A stretch of 43,362 nt of DNA, from assembly GCF_948329515.1 (NCBI RefSeq), contig NZ_CAOJCN010000035.1, forward strand, positions 1-43,362. Reading direction: 5' to 3'. Below, piece after piece: positions 15,622-24,212 of the stretch (the stretch's first letter is position 1; each line of letters begins with the position of its first letter). The notes under the pieces were generated by a model. That model had not been told where the DNA came from. It ran no database searches and was given only the letters and a program-made list of their open reading frames with translations. The stretch is from Cohnella rhizoplanae. GTDB taxonomy: Bacteria; Bacillota; Bacilli; Paenibacillales; Paenibacillaceae. The position numbers were made by a program, and so were the translations under genes.

Positions 15622-16334
15622 CCGCCGAATCCTCCGCCGCCGCTCGACTTGCCCGAGGACGTGAAGCCGCTGGAGGTGCCGCCGATGCTGCCCTTCGAAG
15701 CGGAGGTCGAGCGCCGGGTGATGCTTCCGCTGTCGCCGGAGGTCGTCGGCCGCACGGTGGAGCCGGCCGTCGGCCGGTTCTGGAAGCGGTTCGCGTCGTA
15801 GGTGGGGCGGGTATAGGCCGCCCCGGTCGCGGCGTTGTAGGCCGGATGGGAAGCGCCCCATGAAGCGGACGAATAGCTCCCTCCCCGGCCCCAGATCAGA
15901 TGATAGAGCATGAGATCGTCCCAGCCGAAGCCGGAATGCACGATCGTCGTGCCTCCCCCTCCGCCTCCCGAGACGGCGCCGCCGCCTGACGGTTCCGGCG
16001 TGGCGGTCGCCTCCTCGGAGGGCTCGGCCAGGTCCGGCAGATTCCAGTCGAGGGCCGGATCGTAGAAGGCCTTGACGGCCTCGGTGGACCACTCCAGCAG
16101 GACGGGCGATGACGCCGCGGCCGAAGATTCGGTTGGCGACGGCGACGGCGAAGCCGCCGTCGTAGCTGCGGTCGCGCCCGGCGGCATCGCGCTGCCGGCC
16201 AGCAGCGCAATGCCGAGCGCCGTGGACAGCACCTTGGGCGCCTTGCGCTCCGCGAAGGAGCCGGAGCGCGCAGGGTCCGGTCGGGAGCGTTCTTCCGCGG
16301 GACCGGTACCGCGCGAATCGTATGGTGAATTCAT
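15618..16334 (-). CDS. low-complexity envelope protein with Ser/Gly-rich tail
   Basis: A 238-residue protein. Residues 35-57 form a hydrophobic segment (VLSTALGIALLAGSAMPPGATA), a signal or anchor with an unusually long polar lead. The middle is Pro/Ser/Glu-rich with a short GGGGGG stretch. WDDLMLYHLIWGRG is the only folded-looking motif, and the C-terminus is Ser/Gly-rich, ending GGGGFGG. The tail resembles YgiB/YjfM-type (DUF1190) proteins, which share this neighbourhood in enterobacteria; homology is not certain. It overlaps the ATP-grasp start by 4 bp. Confidence 0.65.
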   Translation of the reverse strand: MNSPYDSRGTGPAEERSRPDPARSGSFAERKAPKVLSTALGIALLAGSAMPPGATAATTAASPSPSPTESSAAASSPVLLEWSTEAVKAFYDPALDWNLPDLAEPSEEATATPEPSGGGAVSGGGGGGTTIVHSGFGWDDLMLYHLIWGRGGSYSSASWGASHPAYNAATGAAYTRPTYDANRFQNRPTAGSTVRPTTSGDSGSITRRSTSASKGSIGGTSSGFTSSGKSSGGGGFGG

Positions 16335-16346
16335 GTTCGGCGCCCC

Positions 16347-16580
16347 CTACAATGAGATGGATGACTTTTCTTTGCGCACGGGCACGAGCAGCAGCTCGAC
16401 GATACCCTGCTCGACGTCGAGCCTGCCTTCGATCGTCTCGTACTCCTCAGAGCCGACCGTCAGGTAATTGACGTGATGCAGCGCGTTCAACATGTCGCGC
16501 GTCCACAATCGCTCGTCGATCTTGCGCAACTGACCGTCAGGCAGCTTCTGCAGCAGGACGACCGTCATTCCATTATCCAA
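16347..16580 (-). CDS. small protein opening the envelope cluster
   Basis: A 77-residue soluble protein (VVLLQKLPDGQLRKIDERLW, LTVGSEEYETIEGRLDVE) of no family I know. The start is TTG at 16580, six bases past AAAGGTGAT. Only 12 bp separate it from the next gene. It is the first gene behind the sigma-W-like promoter at 16628-16655. It could be the counterpart of the small YjfI protein of E. coli by position, but I see no clear sequence match. Confidence 0.7.
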   Translation of the reverse strand: MDNGMTVVLLQKLPDGQLRKIDERLWTRDMLNALHHVNYLTVGSEEYETIEGRLDVEQGIVELLLVPVRKEKSSISL

Positions 16581-16627
16581 TTTTCATCACCTTTTCCATT
16601 TCGTGAGTCGTCGTGGCAATGACAATA

Positions 16628-16655
16628 CATACGCCGACAACGGCAAAAGGTTTTA
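16628..16655 (-). promoter_or_regulatory. ECF (sigma-W-like) promoter for the envelope cluster
   Basis: On the minus strand TAAAAC, exactly 16 bp, then CGTATG. This is close to the Bacillus sigma-W consensus TGAAAC-N16-CGTA, 48 bp before the first start codon. pspA-type envelope genes are classic sigma-W targets, which fits the cluster. Confidence 0.55.
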
Positions 16656-16772
16656 CATTTGCGGTAAAAATTTTCCGCCGGACCCTGCAAACCCCGCCAT
16701 TTCCCGACAGCAGAATAAAGTCCGCCCCCCAACTCGGAGACGGACCTGATCGCGGCATCCGCCGCCTAATCC

Positions 16773-17141
16773 TTACTTCACCTTGACCCGAAGCTGCGGG
16801 CTCGCGCTCCCGGGAGCGATTCGTTCCGGTGCAGGCGGGATGCCCGCGGCTTTTTTGACCGATTCGGTCACGGTCTGGATCACCTCTCCGACATCGTGCA
16901 CGGATTCGAGCAGCGGGTCGATCGTCTGGATCTTCCCTTTGACGTCGCGGGTCACCTGATTGGCGCTTCGGATGAGCTGGGAAGCCTCGCCGGTCAAGCC
17001 GTGGACGGCGTTCCTGACCTCGGCGAGCGTCTTGTTGGTCTCTCCGAGCGTGATCATCCCTTTGCGAAGCGTCTGAATGAGATATAACGCCAGTCCTGCA
17101 AAAGCGATCGCGGCGACCGCGACGCTGATCTGGATTACCAT
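16773..17141 (-). CDS. DUF948 (YtxG-like) membrane protein
   Basis: A 122-residue protein with one N-terminal membrane helix (MVIQISVAVAAIAFAGLALY, then LIQTL) followed by a long amphipathic helix (LGETNKTLAEVRNAVHGLTG ... VGEVIQTVTESVKKAAG), the pattern of DUF948 general-stress proteins. The C-terminus is Pro-rich. The start at 17141 follows GGAGAGGGGG; the upstream extension lacks a ribosome site. A weak GTCCG/CGGAC hairpin with TTTATT lies at about 16710-16747 and may end transcription. Function unknown. Confidence 0.85.
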   Translation of the reverse strand: MVIQISVAVAAIAFAGLALYLIQTLRKGMITLGETNKTLAEVRNAVHGLTGEASQLIRSANQVTRDVKGKIQTIDPLLESVHDVGEVIQTVTESVKKAAGIPPAPERIAPGSASPQLRVKVK

Positions 17142-17194
17142 AAGCAGCACCCCCTCTCCTTCTTCACTGTATGTCCGAAGGGAGTGGGACATTC

Positions 17195-18820
17195 CTATGC
17201 TTGGAGGGCATACATCCGCGCTTCATAGGGTCGCAGCGTGCCGCGCGGCGGCTCGTCGGCATAGTTGGCGATCAAGAGCTGCCTGTCCCCGGTCAGCGTC
17301 CCGGGCAGGTCGAACGATACGTGCGCCCCGTAGAAATTGCAAAGCACGAGGATCGTGTCGCCGTCCAGCCTGCGCGTATACGCGAACACGTCGCGATGTT
17401 CGGGCAGCAGCAGCTCGTAATCGCCGTAGACGATCGCCTTGCGGTCTTTGCGCAGCGCGATGAGCCGCCGGTAATAGCTGAAAATGGAGTCCGGATCTTT
17501 AAGCTGCTCGGCGGCGTTGATCTCCGAATAATTCGGATTCACTCTGATCCAGGGCTCTCCCGACGTGAATCCCGCCTGAGGCGACGCATCCCACTGCATG
17601 GGCGTGCGCGCGTTGTCCCTGCCCTTGGCATGGATGGACGCCATGACCTCGTCGTGCGGGTACCCCCGCCCGGTCCGTTCCTTATAGAGATTGAGCAGCT
17701 CGATATCCCGGTAATCCTCGATCGGATAGCGCACGTTGGTCATACCGAGTTCTTCGCCCTGATACACGTACGGCGTCCCCTGCATGCCGTGGAGCAGCGT
17801 CGCCAGCATTTTGGCGGATTGCACCCGGTATTCTCCGTCGTCGCCCCAGCGGGAGACGATGCGCGGCAGGTCGTGATTGTTCCAGAACAGACTGTTCCAG
17901 GCTTTGCCGCCCAGCTCCGTCTGCCACTTGGACAGCACGGCCTTAAGCTTCAGGAAGTCGAGCGGCGCGAGATCCCACTTGCTCCAGCCTTCCTTTTCGT
18001 CCAGCCCGATATGCTCGAATTGGAACACCATGGACAGCTCGCTGCCGTCCGGATTGCTGTACAGCCTTGCGCTCTCCGGCGTCGCGCCCCAAGTCTCGCC
18101 CACGGTGAGCAGGTCCGCGCGGCCGAACGTCGCCCGGCTGAGCTCGCGGATGTATTCGTGCAGCTTGGGACCGTTGCCCGTGATCTTGCGGTCGGGCTCC
18201 TTGGCGATCAGATCGATGACGTCCAGCCGGAAGCCGCCGACGCCTTTGTCGATCCACCAGTTGATCATGTCGTAGATCTCTTCGCGCACGCGGGGATTCT
18301 CCCAGTTGAGGTCGGGCTGCTTGACGGAAAAAAGGTGCAGGTAATACTGGCCCAGCTCCGGCACATACTGCCAGGCCGAGCCGCCGAAGACGCTGCCCAG
18401 ATCGTTCGGCGGAGAATCCGGATCGCCGTCCCGCCATACGTAGTAATCGTGGAAAGGGTTAGCCCTGCTCTTCTTCGCCTCTACGAACCAGGGGTGCTCG
18501 TCGGAGGAGTGATTGAGCACGAGATCCATGACGATCTTGATCCCCCGGCGGCCGGCTTCCTCGATCAGCCGCTCCATGTCGGCGAGCGTGCCGAACATCG
18601 GATCGATGTCCCGGTAATCCGAGATATCGTACCCGTTGTCGTCCTGGGGGGACTTGCTCACCGGGGACAGCCAGACCGCGCCGATGCCGAGCTCCGCCAG
18701 ATAATCGAGACGCGAGATCACGCCGGGCAGATCTCCGATGCCGTCCCCGTCGCTGTCCTGATAGCTTCGCGGATAAATCTGATACACGACGGTCTCTTTC
18801 CACCACTTCTGATGCTCCAC
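17195..18820 (-). CDS. malL: oligo-1,6-glucosidase / alpha-glucosidase (GH13, MalL-like)
   Basis: A 541-residue cytoplasmic glucosidase hydrolysing isomalto-oligosaccharides or related sugars. It starts with WWKETVVYQIYPRSYQDSDG, and DGDGIGDL is the calcium-type loop. Catalytic residues: Asp200 (GFRLDVID, nucleophile), Glu242 (VGETWG, acid/base) and Asp317 (NNHDLPR). Val201 after the nucleophile is the mark of alpha-1,6-active enzymes. RTPMQWD, later on, is the usual family motif. Length matches MalL exactly. GTG start. It stands alone, with no sugar transporter nearby; the gene symbol is by family. Confidence 0.94.
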   Translation of the reverse strand: MEHQKWWKETVVYQIYPRSYQDSDGDGIGDLPGVISRLDYLAELGIGAVWLSPVSKSPQDDNGYDISDYRDIDPMFGTLADMERLIEEAGRRGIKIVMDLVLNHSSDEHPWFVEAKKSRANPFHDYYVWRDGDPDSPPNDLGSVFGGSAWQYVPELGQYYLHLFSVKQPDLNWENPRVREEIYDMINWWIDKGVGGFRLDVIDLIAKEPDRKITGNGPKLHEYIRELSRATFGRADLLTVGETWGATPESARLYSNPDGSELSMVFQFEHIGLDEKEGWSKWDLAPLDFLKLKAVLSKWQTELGGKAWNSLFWNNHDLPRIVSRWGDDGEYRVQSAKMLATLLHGMQGTPYVYQGEELGMTNVRYPIEDYRDIELLNLYKERTGRGYPHDEVMASIHAKGRDNARTPMQWDASPQAGFTSGEPWIRVNPNYSEINAAEQLKDPDSIFSYYRRLIALRKDRKAIVYGDYELLLPEHRDVFAYTRRLDGDTILVLCNFYGAHVSFDLPGTLTGDRQLLIANYADEPPRGTLRPYEARMYALQA

Positions 18821-18872
18821 GCCTGATCGCCTCGATTCGTCGGTAGCTGGCGCGCTTCGCGCTTTTCCTATT

Positions 18873-19403
18873 TTACCCGGTTCGGAGCCCCGCGTCTAAG
18901 AAGCTGCGTCTCCCCGAGGACAGCGCCCGGCACAGCCCGTACCCGAGCAGTCCGCCCAGCGTGTTCAGGATCAGATCGTCCACGTCGAAGCTGCCCATCA
19001 TGAAGACGATCTGCGCGCATTCCAGCGCCAGGCTCACGCCGAACGCGCGGACCGTCATGCCCGCCCAGCCGGACCGGGTCAGCAGCGCGACGAATACGCC
19101 GAGCGGGACGAAAAGCGCGATATTGCCGAATAGATTCACGAAGTCGAACGGCTCGGATAGGCGTTGAAGGTAGACGGAGATCGATCTGAACGGCGTCAGA
19201 TTGGCGGACTGCCACCGGTACAGCACGTTGCCGGGCCGATCGACCGCGCCGAGCAGCTGGCGAGCGAGAAGGGGAAGACTGACTTCGCCGAATTTGAACA
19301 AAATAATCTTGATCAGAACGTACAAATAGCAGACCAGCAGCAATGCGGCTCCTAAACGGAACGCAGCGGCTTTGTTGACAGGTTGACCGGGTGTCGGCGT
19401 CAT
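18873..19403 (-). CDS. VanZ-family membrane protein
   Basis: A 176-residue membrane protein with four or five helices. VanZ signature: LTPFRSI, FDFVNLFGNIALFVPLGVFV, ALECAQIVFMMGSFDVDDLI and NTLGGLLGYGL. The acidic FDVDD between helices and the N-F-x-x-N-I region are conserved in the family. Some homologues give low-level teicoplanin resistance, but most have no known role, and no vanA-type genes are present here. The start at 19403 follows GATAGGAGAG. Confidence 0.93.
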   Translation of the reverse strand: MTPTPGQPVNKAAAFRLGAALLLVCYLYVLIKIILFKFGEVSLPLLARQLLGAVDRPGNVLYRWQSANLTPFRSISVYLQRLSEPFDFVNLFGNIALFVPLGVFVALLTRSGWAGMTVRAFGVSLALECAQIVFMMGSFDVDDLILNTLGGLLGYGLCRALSSGRRSFLDAGLRTG

Positions 19404-19540
19404 ATGAAGATCTCTCCTATCGGGGGTTAACTTCTCTCTGACACCCATCTTAACGTCGGGTTTTAAATTTAATCCGGGGAGCCTCTTTAAGTTTTTCTTA
19501 AATCGGGCGCTTTACAAAAAGCGCGCAGCGTGTTACTTTG

Positions 19541-19558
19541 TTTCTATACTTTTAGAAA
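19541..19558. promoter_or_regulatory. ArsR operator, copy 1 (own gene)
   Basis: TTTCTA-TACTTT-TAGAAA is a perfect 6-bp inverted repeat, 24 bp before the ArsR start, and continues ATATAAGATC. Almost the same sequence precedes the MFS gene. Confidence 0.75.
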
Positions 19559-19582
19559 TATAAGATCGGCGGTGAGCAATCG

Positions 19583-19864
19583 ATGGTTCCCGACAACGAG
19601 GACGTCAAGCAAGCGGTGAAGGTGTACAAAGCGCTCGGCGAGCCGACCCGCATCAAGATCGCGATGCTGCTCACGGAAGAGCAGACGCTCTGCTGCTCCG
19701 ACATCAACAGCAAGCTCGAGTCGGTCGCGGGCTCCACGCTGTCGCATCATCTCAAGCAGCTGACCGAGAGCGGATTGCTCCAGCTGCGCAAGGACGGCAC
19801 CTACATCTACTACAGCGTCAATAAGGACGTCGCGCGCAAATACGCGCCCTACCTGCTCGGATAG
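19583..19864 (+). CDS. ArsR-family repressor
   Basis: A 93-residue winged-helix repressor. KALGEPTRIKIAMLL opens the fold, STLSHHLKQLTESGLLQLRK is the recognition helix and start of the wing, and DGTYIYYSVN is the wing. Where metal-sensing members have ELCVCDL, this one has TLCCSDI, leaving adjacent cysteines, so a thiol or metal signal is possible. It sits in front of an MFS exporter and shares its operator, so the pair is an inducible efflux unit. Confidence 0.93.
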   Translation: MVPDNEDVKQAVKVYKALGEPTRIKIAMLLTEEQTLCCSDINSKLESVAGSTLSHHLKQLTESGLLQLRKDGTYIYYSVNKDVARKYAPYLLG

Positions 19865-19906
19865 CCTCGCTGCGGCATCAAGCAGGCAGGTCTTTTTCGT
19901 CCTTTA

Positions 19907-19924
19907 TTTCGATAAATTTAGAAA
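19907..19924. promoter_or_regulatory. ArsR operator, copy 2 (MFS gene)
   Basis: TTTCGATAAATTTAGAAA followed by ATATAAAATC repeats the box at 19541 with one mismatch in the palindrome arms. It lies about 33 bp before the MFS start, so the exporter probably has its own ArsR-controlled promoter. Confidence 0.75.
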
Positions 19925-19957
19925 TATAAAATCAGAACGTTGAGGGAGTTGAGACAT

Positions 19958-21172
19958 TTGAGCACAACCTGGAAAATCTACATGTTGGCCATCGTCAGTT
20001 TCTTAGTCGGCACGTCGGAGTTCATCATCGCGGGCATCCTGGACAAAGTCGCCGCGGATATCGGCGTATCGCTCGCTGCGGCCGGCCAGCTGATCACCGT
20101 GTATTCGCTCGCGTACGCCTTCGGTACGCCCTTCCTGATGGCCGCGACGGCCAAGGTCGACCGCAAGCGGCTGCTGCTCTACGCGCTCGCCGTGTTCGTC
20201 GCGGGCAACTTCGCCGCGCTCGCTTTTACCGGCTACGGCTTCCTGATCGTATCGCGCGTCATCCTGGCGCTCAGCAGCGGCGTGTTCGTCGTGACGGCGC
20301 TCACGGTCGCGGCTAAGCTCGCGCGGCCCGACAAGCAGGGCAGCGCCATCGCCACGCTCGTCATGGGCTTCAGCACCGCGCTGATCGTCGGCGTGCCGCT
20401 GGGCAGGCTGATCTCGTCCGTCTATAGCTGGCAGTGGGTATTCGGCGCCATCGGCTTGCTCGGCTTGCTCGGCATGGCGCTCGTCGCCTACACGATGCCG
20501 CGGACGGAGAGCGAGCGTCCGATCCCGCTGCGCGATCAGGTGCGGCTGCTGGCCAATCCCAAGATCGCCGTCGCGCTGCTCATCACGCTGTTCTGGATCG
20601 GCGGCTACTCCATCACGTACACGTACATCTCGCCTTTCCTGCTCGACATCACGGGACTCAGCGAACGCGGCGTCAGCATCGGCTTGTTCGCGCTCGGGAT
20701 CGCCAGCCTCCTGGGCTCCAAGCTCGGCGGCTTCGGCACCGACAGATGGGGCTACCGCCGGACGCTCACGGGCGGACTGGCGCTGCACGCGGTCATTCTC
20801 GTCCTCATCTCGCTGCTCGCGCACTCGCCCGCCTTCGTCGTCCCGCTGCTCATGCTATGGGCATTCGCGGCCTGGTCCTCGGGCCCGACGCAGCAATACC
20901 ATCTCATCACGCTCGCGCCCGAAGCCTCCAGCATCATGCTCAGCCTGAACAGCTCCGTGCTGCAGCTGGCGATGGCGGCGGGCGCCGGCGTCGGCGGCGT
21001 CATCGTCGGGCAGTCCTCGCTCGGCGCGGTCAGCTGGATCGGCGCCGTCAGCGTAGCGGTCGCGGCGCTGGTCGCGGCTGCGGCCTTCGGCTACTTCAAG
21101 CCGGCCTCCGCCGCGTGGCGCCGCAAGGAAGCGGAGCTGGCGGCGAAGCTCGGGGCGCAGGATCTGGGTTAA
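19958..21172 (+). CDS. MFS efflux transporter (DHA1, AraJ/PbuE-like)
   Basis: A 404-residue, 12-helix exporter. FLVGTSEFIIAGIL in helix 1 is the signature of the AraJ/YdhP/PbuE group; SLAYAFGTPFLMAATAKVDR (helix 2 to loop 2-3) and GTDRWGYRRTLTGG (loop 8-9) are the MFS motif A copies. Likely substrates are drugs, sugars or purine nucleosides. The start is the TTG at 19958, nine bases after GAGGGAG; the earlier TTG at 19940 has no ribosome site. Regulated with the ArsR gene through matching operators. Confidence 0.92.
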   Translation: MSTTWKIYMLAIVSFLVGTSEFIIAGILDKVAADIGVSLAAAGQLITVYSLAYAFGTPFLMAATAKVDRKRLLLYALAVFVAGNFAALAFTGYGFLIVSRVILALSSGVFVVTALTVAAKLARPDKQGSAIATLVMGFSTALIVGVPLGRLISSVYSWQWVFGAIGLLGLLGMALVAYTMPRTESERPIPLRDQVRLLANPKIAVALLITLFWIGGYSITYTYISPFLLDITGLSERGVSIGLFALGIASLLGSKLGGFGTDRWGYRRTLTGGLALHAVILVLISLLAHSPAFVVPLLMLWAFAAWSSGPTQQYHLITLAPEASSIMLSLNSSVLQLAMAAGAGVGGVIVGQSSLGAVSWIGAVSVAVAALVAAAAFGYFKPASAAWRRKEAELAAKLGAQDLG

Positions 21173-21176
21173 AGGC

Positions 21177-21213
21177 GAAGAAGCCGCGGCTGAGGGCCGC
21201 GGCTTCTCTTTTT
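21177..21213 (+). terminator. terminator of the MFS gene
   Basis: GAAGCCGCGGC and GCCGCGGCTTC form an 11-bp stem, followed by TCTTTTT. Confidence 0.9.
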
Positions 21214-21241
21214 GTGCACGTATAGGATACCCGCGCTTCTC

Positions 21242-23263
21242 TTAGCGCCACTCCGTCACCCGGAACCGCGTCAGCAGACCGACGGCCCGCTCCGCCGCAA
21301 ACCCGATACGGCTCCCGCTCGCCTGACGCTCGACGACCGCCTCTCCTGCCGGCGCTCCGTTCGCCCATACCTGAAGCCGGCCGTTCGCCTGACGCAAGTA
21401 AACGGATAGCGTGCGGCTTGACCCGCGGTCGACCACGATCGCATGACCGAGCCCCGGTATGTCCGCCATGATCCTGCCGCCTCCGCCGTCCTGCTCGAAC
21501 GCGATCTCCAGCTCGGCGATATAGGCGTCCGGCAGCGGCATCGTATAGGCCGCCTGCGCGATGCCGCCTAGAGCGGCGAGGCGCAGTCCGCGCGCCGGAT
21601 CGACGGCGGCGCGGCCCGTACAGGCGAACCGGCCGGCCAGCGACGCCGGCTCCCGGAAGTCCGTCTCGTAATGCCGCGTGACGGCGATCCCGGCGTACTC
21701 CGCTCCGGTATAATGCGTGACCATGCCGATCCGTCCGGCCCCGGCGTCTATCGCGCCCGCATAGAACGGCCGGTCGTCCAGCGCGATCGTCCAGCGGCCG
21801 GCGCTCCTGCCGACGTTCCAACGATGGTATGCCGCCGGATCGAACGCCGCGTCCAGCGGCGTCCTTGCGTGCTCGGCACGGATGCCGTCCCGCTCCGCGA
21901 CGACGACCGCCTCCCGGCGTCCCGCATCGATGAGCACCTCGACGCCCGATCGCCCGTCCGCCGCGCCGGCGAAGCGAAAGCCGTATCGTCCGCCCGGCAT
22001 CTGGGCGCGCCACCTCGCAGCGCCTTCGAACAGAAAGTCATCCCAGACTTCCGGCAGCCAAGCTGCCGCGTCACCTCGCGAGTCCGACTGCTGGCCGCAG
22101 CCGCCATGGGACGTCCATGCGCCCGCAGGGGTCTCCCAGCGCCCGGCATCGGCCAGCTGCCCGCCGACCTCCGCGAACAGCTCGCGGAAGCCCGGCAGCC
22201 CGGGCGCGTCCTGCGCGTCATCGGTCGGACCGGGCACCCACAGCCGCTCGCCCTGCCACAGCAGCGGGTCGATGCGGAGCTGCCGCCGCTCTTCTTGTTC
22301 GCCGCCGGCGGCGGCCTCGGCGCCGATAGCGTCTGCGGCTCCCGGCATCGCCTCGCGTCCGTGGTACACCATCCAGCTGTCCGCCAGATTAGGCGCAGTC
22401 GCGACCGAGTGATGGCCCGTTCCTTCTACCGATCCGCGCCTGCGCAGCAGCGGCGCGTACTCGTCGTCGGCCGGCCACTTGGACCAGGCCAGCTCCCCGA
22501 TCGCGCCGTCGCCGCGCGCCGTCGCGTAGCCGACGAAATAATGCTCCCGCTCGAAGCTGTTGCCGCTGTACATCAGGTAACGCGTATCTCCGCGCCGCAG
22601 GTAAAATGCGCCTTCGATCGTATGCCAATGGCGCCCATCGCCGAACCGGTCCGGGCTCGAGATCTCCTCGTCCAGGGTCGGTCCGACGACAAGCGCGGGC
22701 CGACCGGCGGGCGTCGTCATGTCGAGCAGCCGGTCGACCAGGATGACGGTGCCCGGCCGTTCGTCGGCAGCGCCCGCGTAGTTGTCCACCGAATAGTACA
22801 AGTACCACGAACCGTCTCCGTCAGCTACGACATGCGCGTCGATGGAGAAATGCTCGAAAAGCGTTCTGACCGGCTCAAACGGTCCGATCGGATTCGCGGA
22901 AACGGCGACCTTCATCCATTGAAAATGGTCCGGCGGCGATCCGGACGAATAGTACATATAGAAGCGGCCGTTGTGATAGACGACGCAGGGCGCCCAGTAG
23001 CCTTTCTCCGGCTGCGTCAATGCAAGGCCCTTGTTCTCCCAGTGGACTAGGTCCGTCGAATAGAGAACGGGCACGCCATCGCGCCCTGTCGGATAGCAAT
23101 AGTATGCGCCGTTGAACTTCAGTACGTACGGGTCCGGTTGGGCGGGGACGCCCGGCGGCGAATCGCCCTCTCCACAAGCGATCGGCAGCGGATTGCGGTA
23201 GGTTCTCGTTCGCAAGGCGGTAAAGACGTCGGAAGACACGGCAGCATTTCCCCTTCGCATCAA
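21242..23263 (-). CDS. glycoside hydrolase family 43-like protein with C-terminal beta domains
   Basis: A 673-residue protein. Residues 20-345 form a five-bladed GH43 propeller: base Asp in QPDPYVLKFNGAYYCYPTGR, pKa-modulating Asp in FSIDAHVV, acid Glu in WHTIEGAFYLRRGDTRYLMY. Blade motifs GYWAPCVVYHNGRFYMYYSS and APNLADSWMVYHG are typical of arabinosidase/xylosidase members. Residues 370-673 look like two beta-sandwich modules (DDFLFEGAARWRA, YHRWNVGRSAGRWTIALDD; GRLQVWANGAPAG). No signal peptide, so it probably acts on imported oligosaccharides. The start is uncertain: ATG 23260 or a GTG eight codons in. Confidence 0.88.
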   Translation of the reverse strand: MMRRGNAAVSSDVFTALRTRTYRNPLPIACGEGDSPPGVPAQPDPYVLKFNGAYYCYPTGRDGVPVLYSTDLVHWENKGLALTQPEKGYWAPCVVYHNGRFYMYYSSGSPPDHFQWMKVAVSANPIGPFEPVRTLFEHFSIDAHVVADGDGSWYLYYSVDNYAGAADERPGTVILVDRLLDMTTPAGRPALVVGPTLDEEISSPDRFGDGRHWHTIEGAFYLRRGDTRYLMYSGNSFEREHYFVGYATARGDGAIGELAWSKWPADDEYAPLLRRRGSVEGTGHHSVATAPNLADSWMVYHGREAMPGAADAIGAEAAAGGEQEERRQLRIDPLLWQGERLWVPGPTDDAQDAPGLPGFRELFAEVGGQLADAGRWETPAGAWTSHGGCGQQSDSRGDAAAWLPEVWDDFLFEGAARWRAQMPGGRYGFRFAGAADGRSGVEVLIDAGRREAVVVAERDGIRAEHARTPLDAAFDPAAYHRWNVGRSAGRWTIALDDRPFYAGAIDAGAGRIGMVTHYTGAEYAGIAVTRHYETDFREPASLAGRFACTGRAAVDPARGLRLAALGGIAQAAYTMPLPDAYIAELEIAFEQDGGGGRIMADIPGLGHAIVVDRGSSRTLSVYLRQANGRLQVWANGAPAGEAVVERQASGSRIGFAAERAVGLLTRFRVTEWR

Positions 23264-23336
23264 GTAAGATCATGTCGCTTGCTCTCCGCGTATATTCACC
23301 GCCCGGTGCCCGGATTCCTGCCGCTCGCCGCTCGCG

Positions 23337-24212
23337 TCAAGGAAGGTCGCGATCCTCGATCGGAACGTGCTTCAGCTTATCCGGATTGGCGATCGCATAG
23401 ATATTTCCGATCTGCTCCCCCGCGAAGTCGAACGAATAAATATACTGCAGCCGCTCCTCCACGACGAGCCGGATGCCCGGCAGCCCGTTGACGTTGTGGA
23501 AGGACAGGGTGAACTTTCCTTCGTACATGCGCAGCAGGTTCTGGAGCAGCTGCGCTACGGCGCGGACGCCGGCAACCGGTTTTTGCGCAGCCATGACCTT
23601 GCCGCCGCCGTCCGACAGGAACACGACATTGTCGCTGAGCAGCTCGAGCAGCGTTCCCGTATCGCCCTGCGCGAGCGCGCCGACGAAGCGCTTGATCTGC
23701 CTGTCCGCGACATCGACCGCAGGCGAGCGGGACGGATCGTAGTGAATGCTGCCCCGGGCCCGGCGATAGATCTGGCGGCAGTTGGCCTCGCTTTTTCCCA
23801 CCATGCCCGCGATCTCGTCGTAGGCGTACCCGAAGATCTCGCGCAGCAAAAAGACGGCGCGCTCTACGGCGCCGAGCTGCTGGAGCAGCAGCAGGTAGGC
23901 GGTGGACAACGACTCCCGTCGCATATAGGCTTCGGATGGATCTTCGGAGGCTGCCGACGCATCGTCCATGAGCGGCTCGGGCAGCCAAGGTCCGACATAC
24001 AGCTCCCGCTGCCTGGCCGAGGACCGCAGCAGGTCCAGGCAGCGGTTGGTGACGATCTTGTAGAGGAACGCCCGCTCGTTGCGAATGTCGCCCGGATCCG
24101 GCAGCTGGCCGTAGGCGACGAACGCCTCCTGCACGATATCCTCCGCGTCCATGACGCTGCCCGTCATCCGGTAAGCCAGAGAAAACAACGGCTTCCGGTA
24201 CTTTTCATACAA
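23337..24212 (-). CDS. ECF41-type RNA polymerase sigma factor
   Basis: A 291-residue extracytoplasmic-function sigma factor with a fused SnoaL-like C-terminal domain. Sigma-2: PLFSLAYRMTGSVMDAEDIV; sigma-4: LREIFGYAYDEIAGMVGKSE. The ECF41 marks are all there: WLPEP (76-80), DGGGK (201-205) and NPDKL (276-280). In this family the C-terminal extension replaces an anti-sigma factor. Start is TTG, overlapping the FAD-oxidoreductase gene by 8 bp, so the two are one operon and translation is coupled. The promoter ahead of that operon is a perfect ECF41 site, implying autoregulation. Confidence 0.95.
   Translation of the reverse strand: MYEKYRKPLFSLAYRMTGSVMDAEDIVQEAFVAYGQLPDPGDIRNERAFLYKIVTNRCLDLLRSSARQRELYVGPWLPEPLMDDASAASEDPSEAYMRRESLSTAYLLLLQQLGAVERAVFLLREIFGYAYDEIAGMVGKSEANCRQIYRRARGSIHYDPSRSPAVDVADRQIKRFVGALAQGDTGTLLELLSDNVVFLSDGGGKVMAAQKPVAGVRAVAQLLQNLLRMYEGKFTLSFHNVNGLPGIRLVVEERLQYIYSFDFAGEQIGNIYAIANPDKLKHVPIEDRDLP

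Noticed and set aside
15622..16092. N-terminal extension of the ATP-grasp frame
   Set aside because: It overlaps the upstream gene entirely and translates to Arg-rich nonsense; the ATG at 15621 has GGAGG and an ATGA overlap.
17171..18826. 551-codon open frame on the plus strand
   Set aside because: It is the antisense shadow of the GH13 gene; the opposite strand has all catalytic motifs, and high GC explains the long open frame.
18873..19403. VanZ as part of a glycopeptide resistance cluster
   Set aside because: No vanH, vanA/B-type ligase or vanX gene is nearby; lone VanZ proteins are common.
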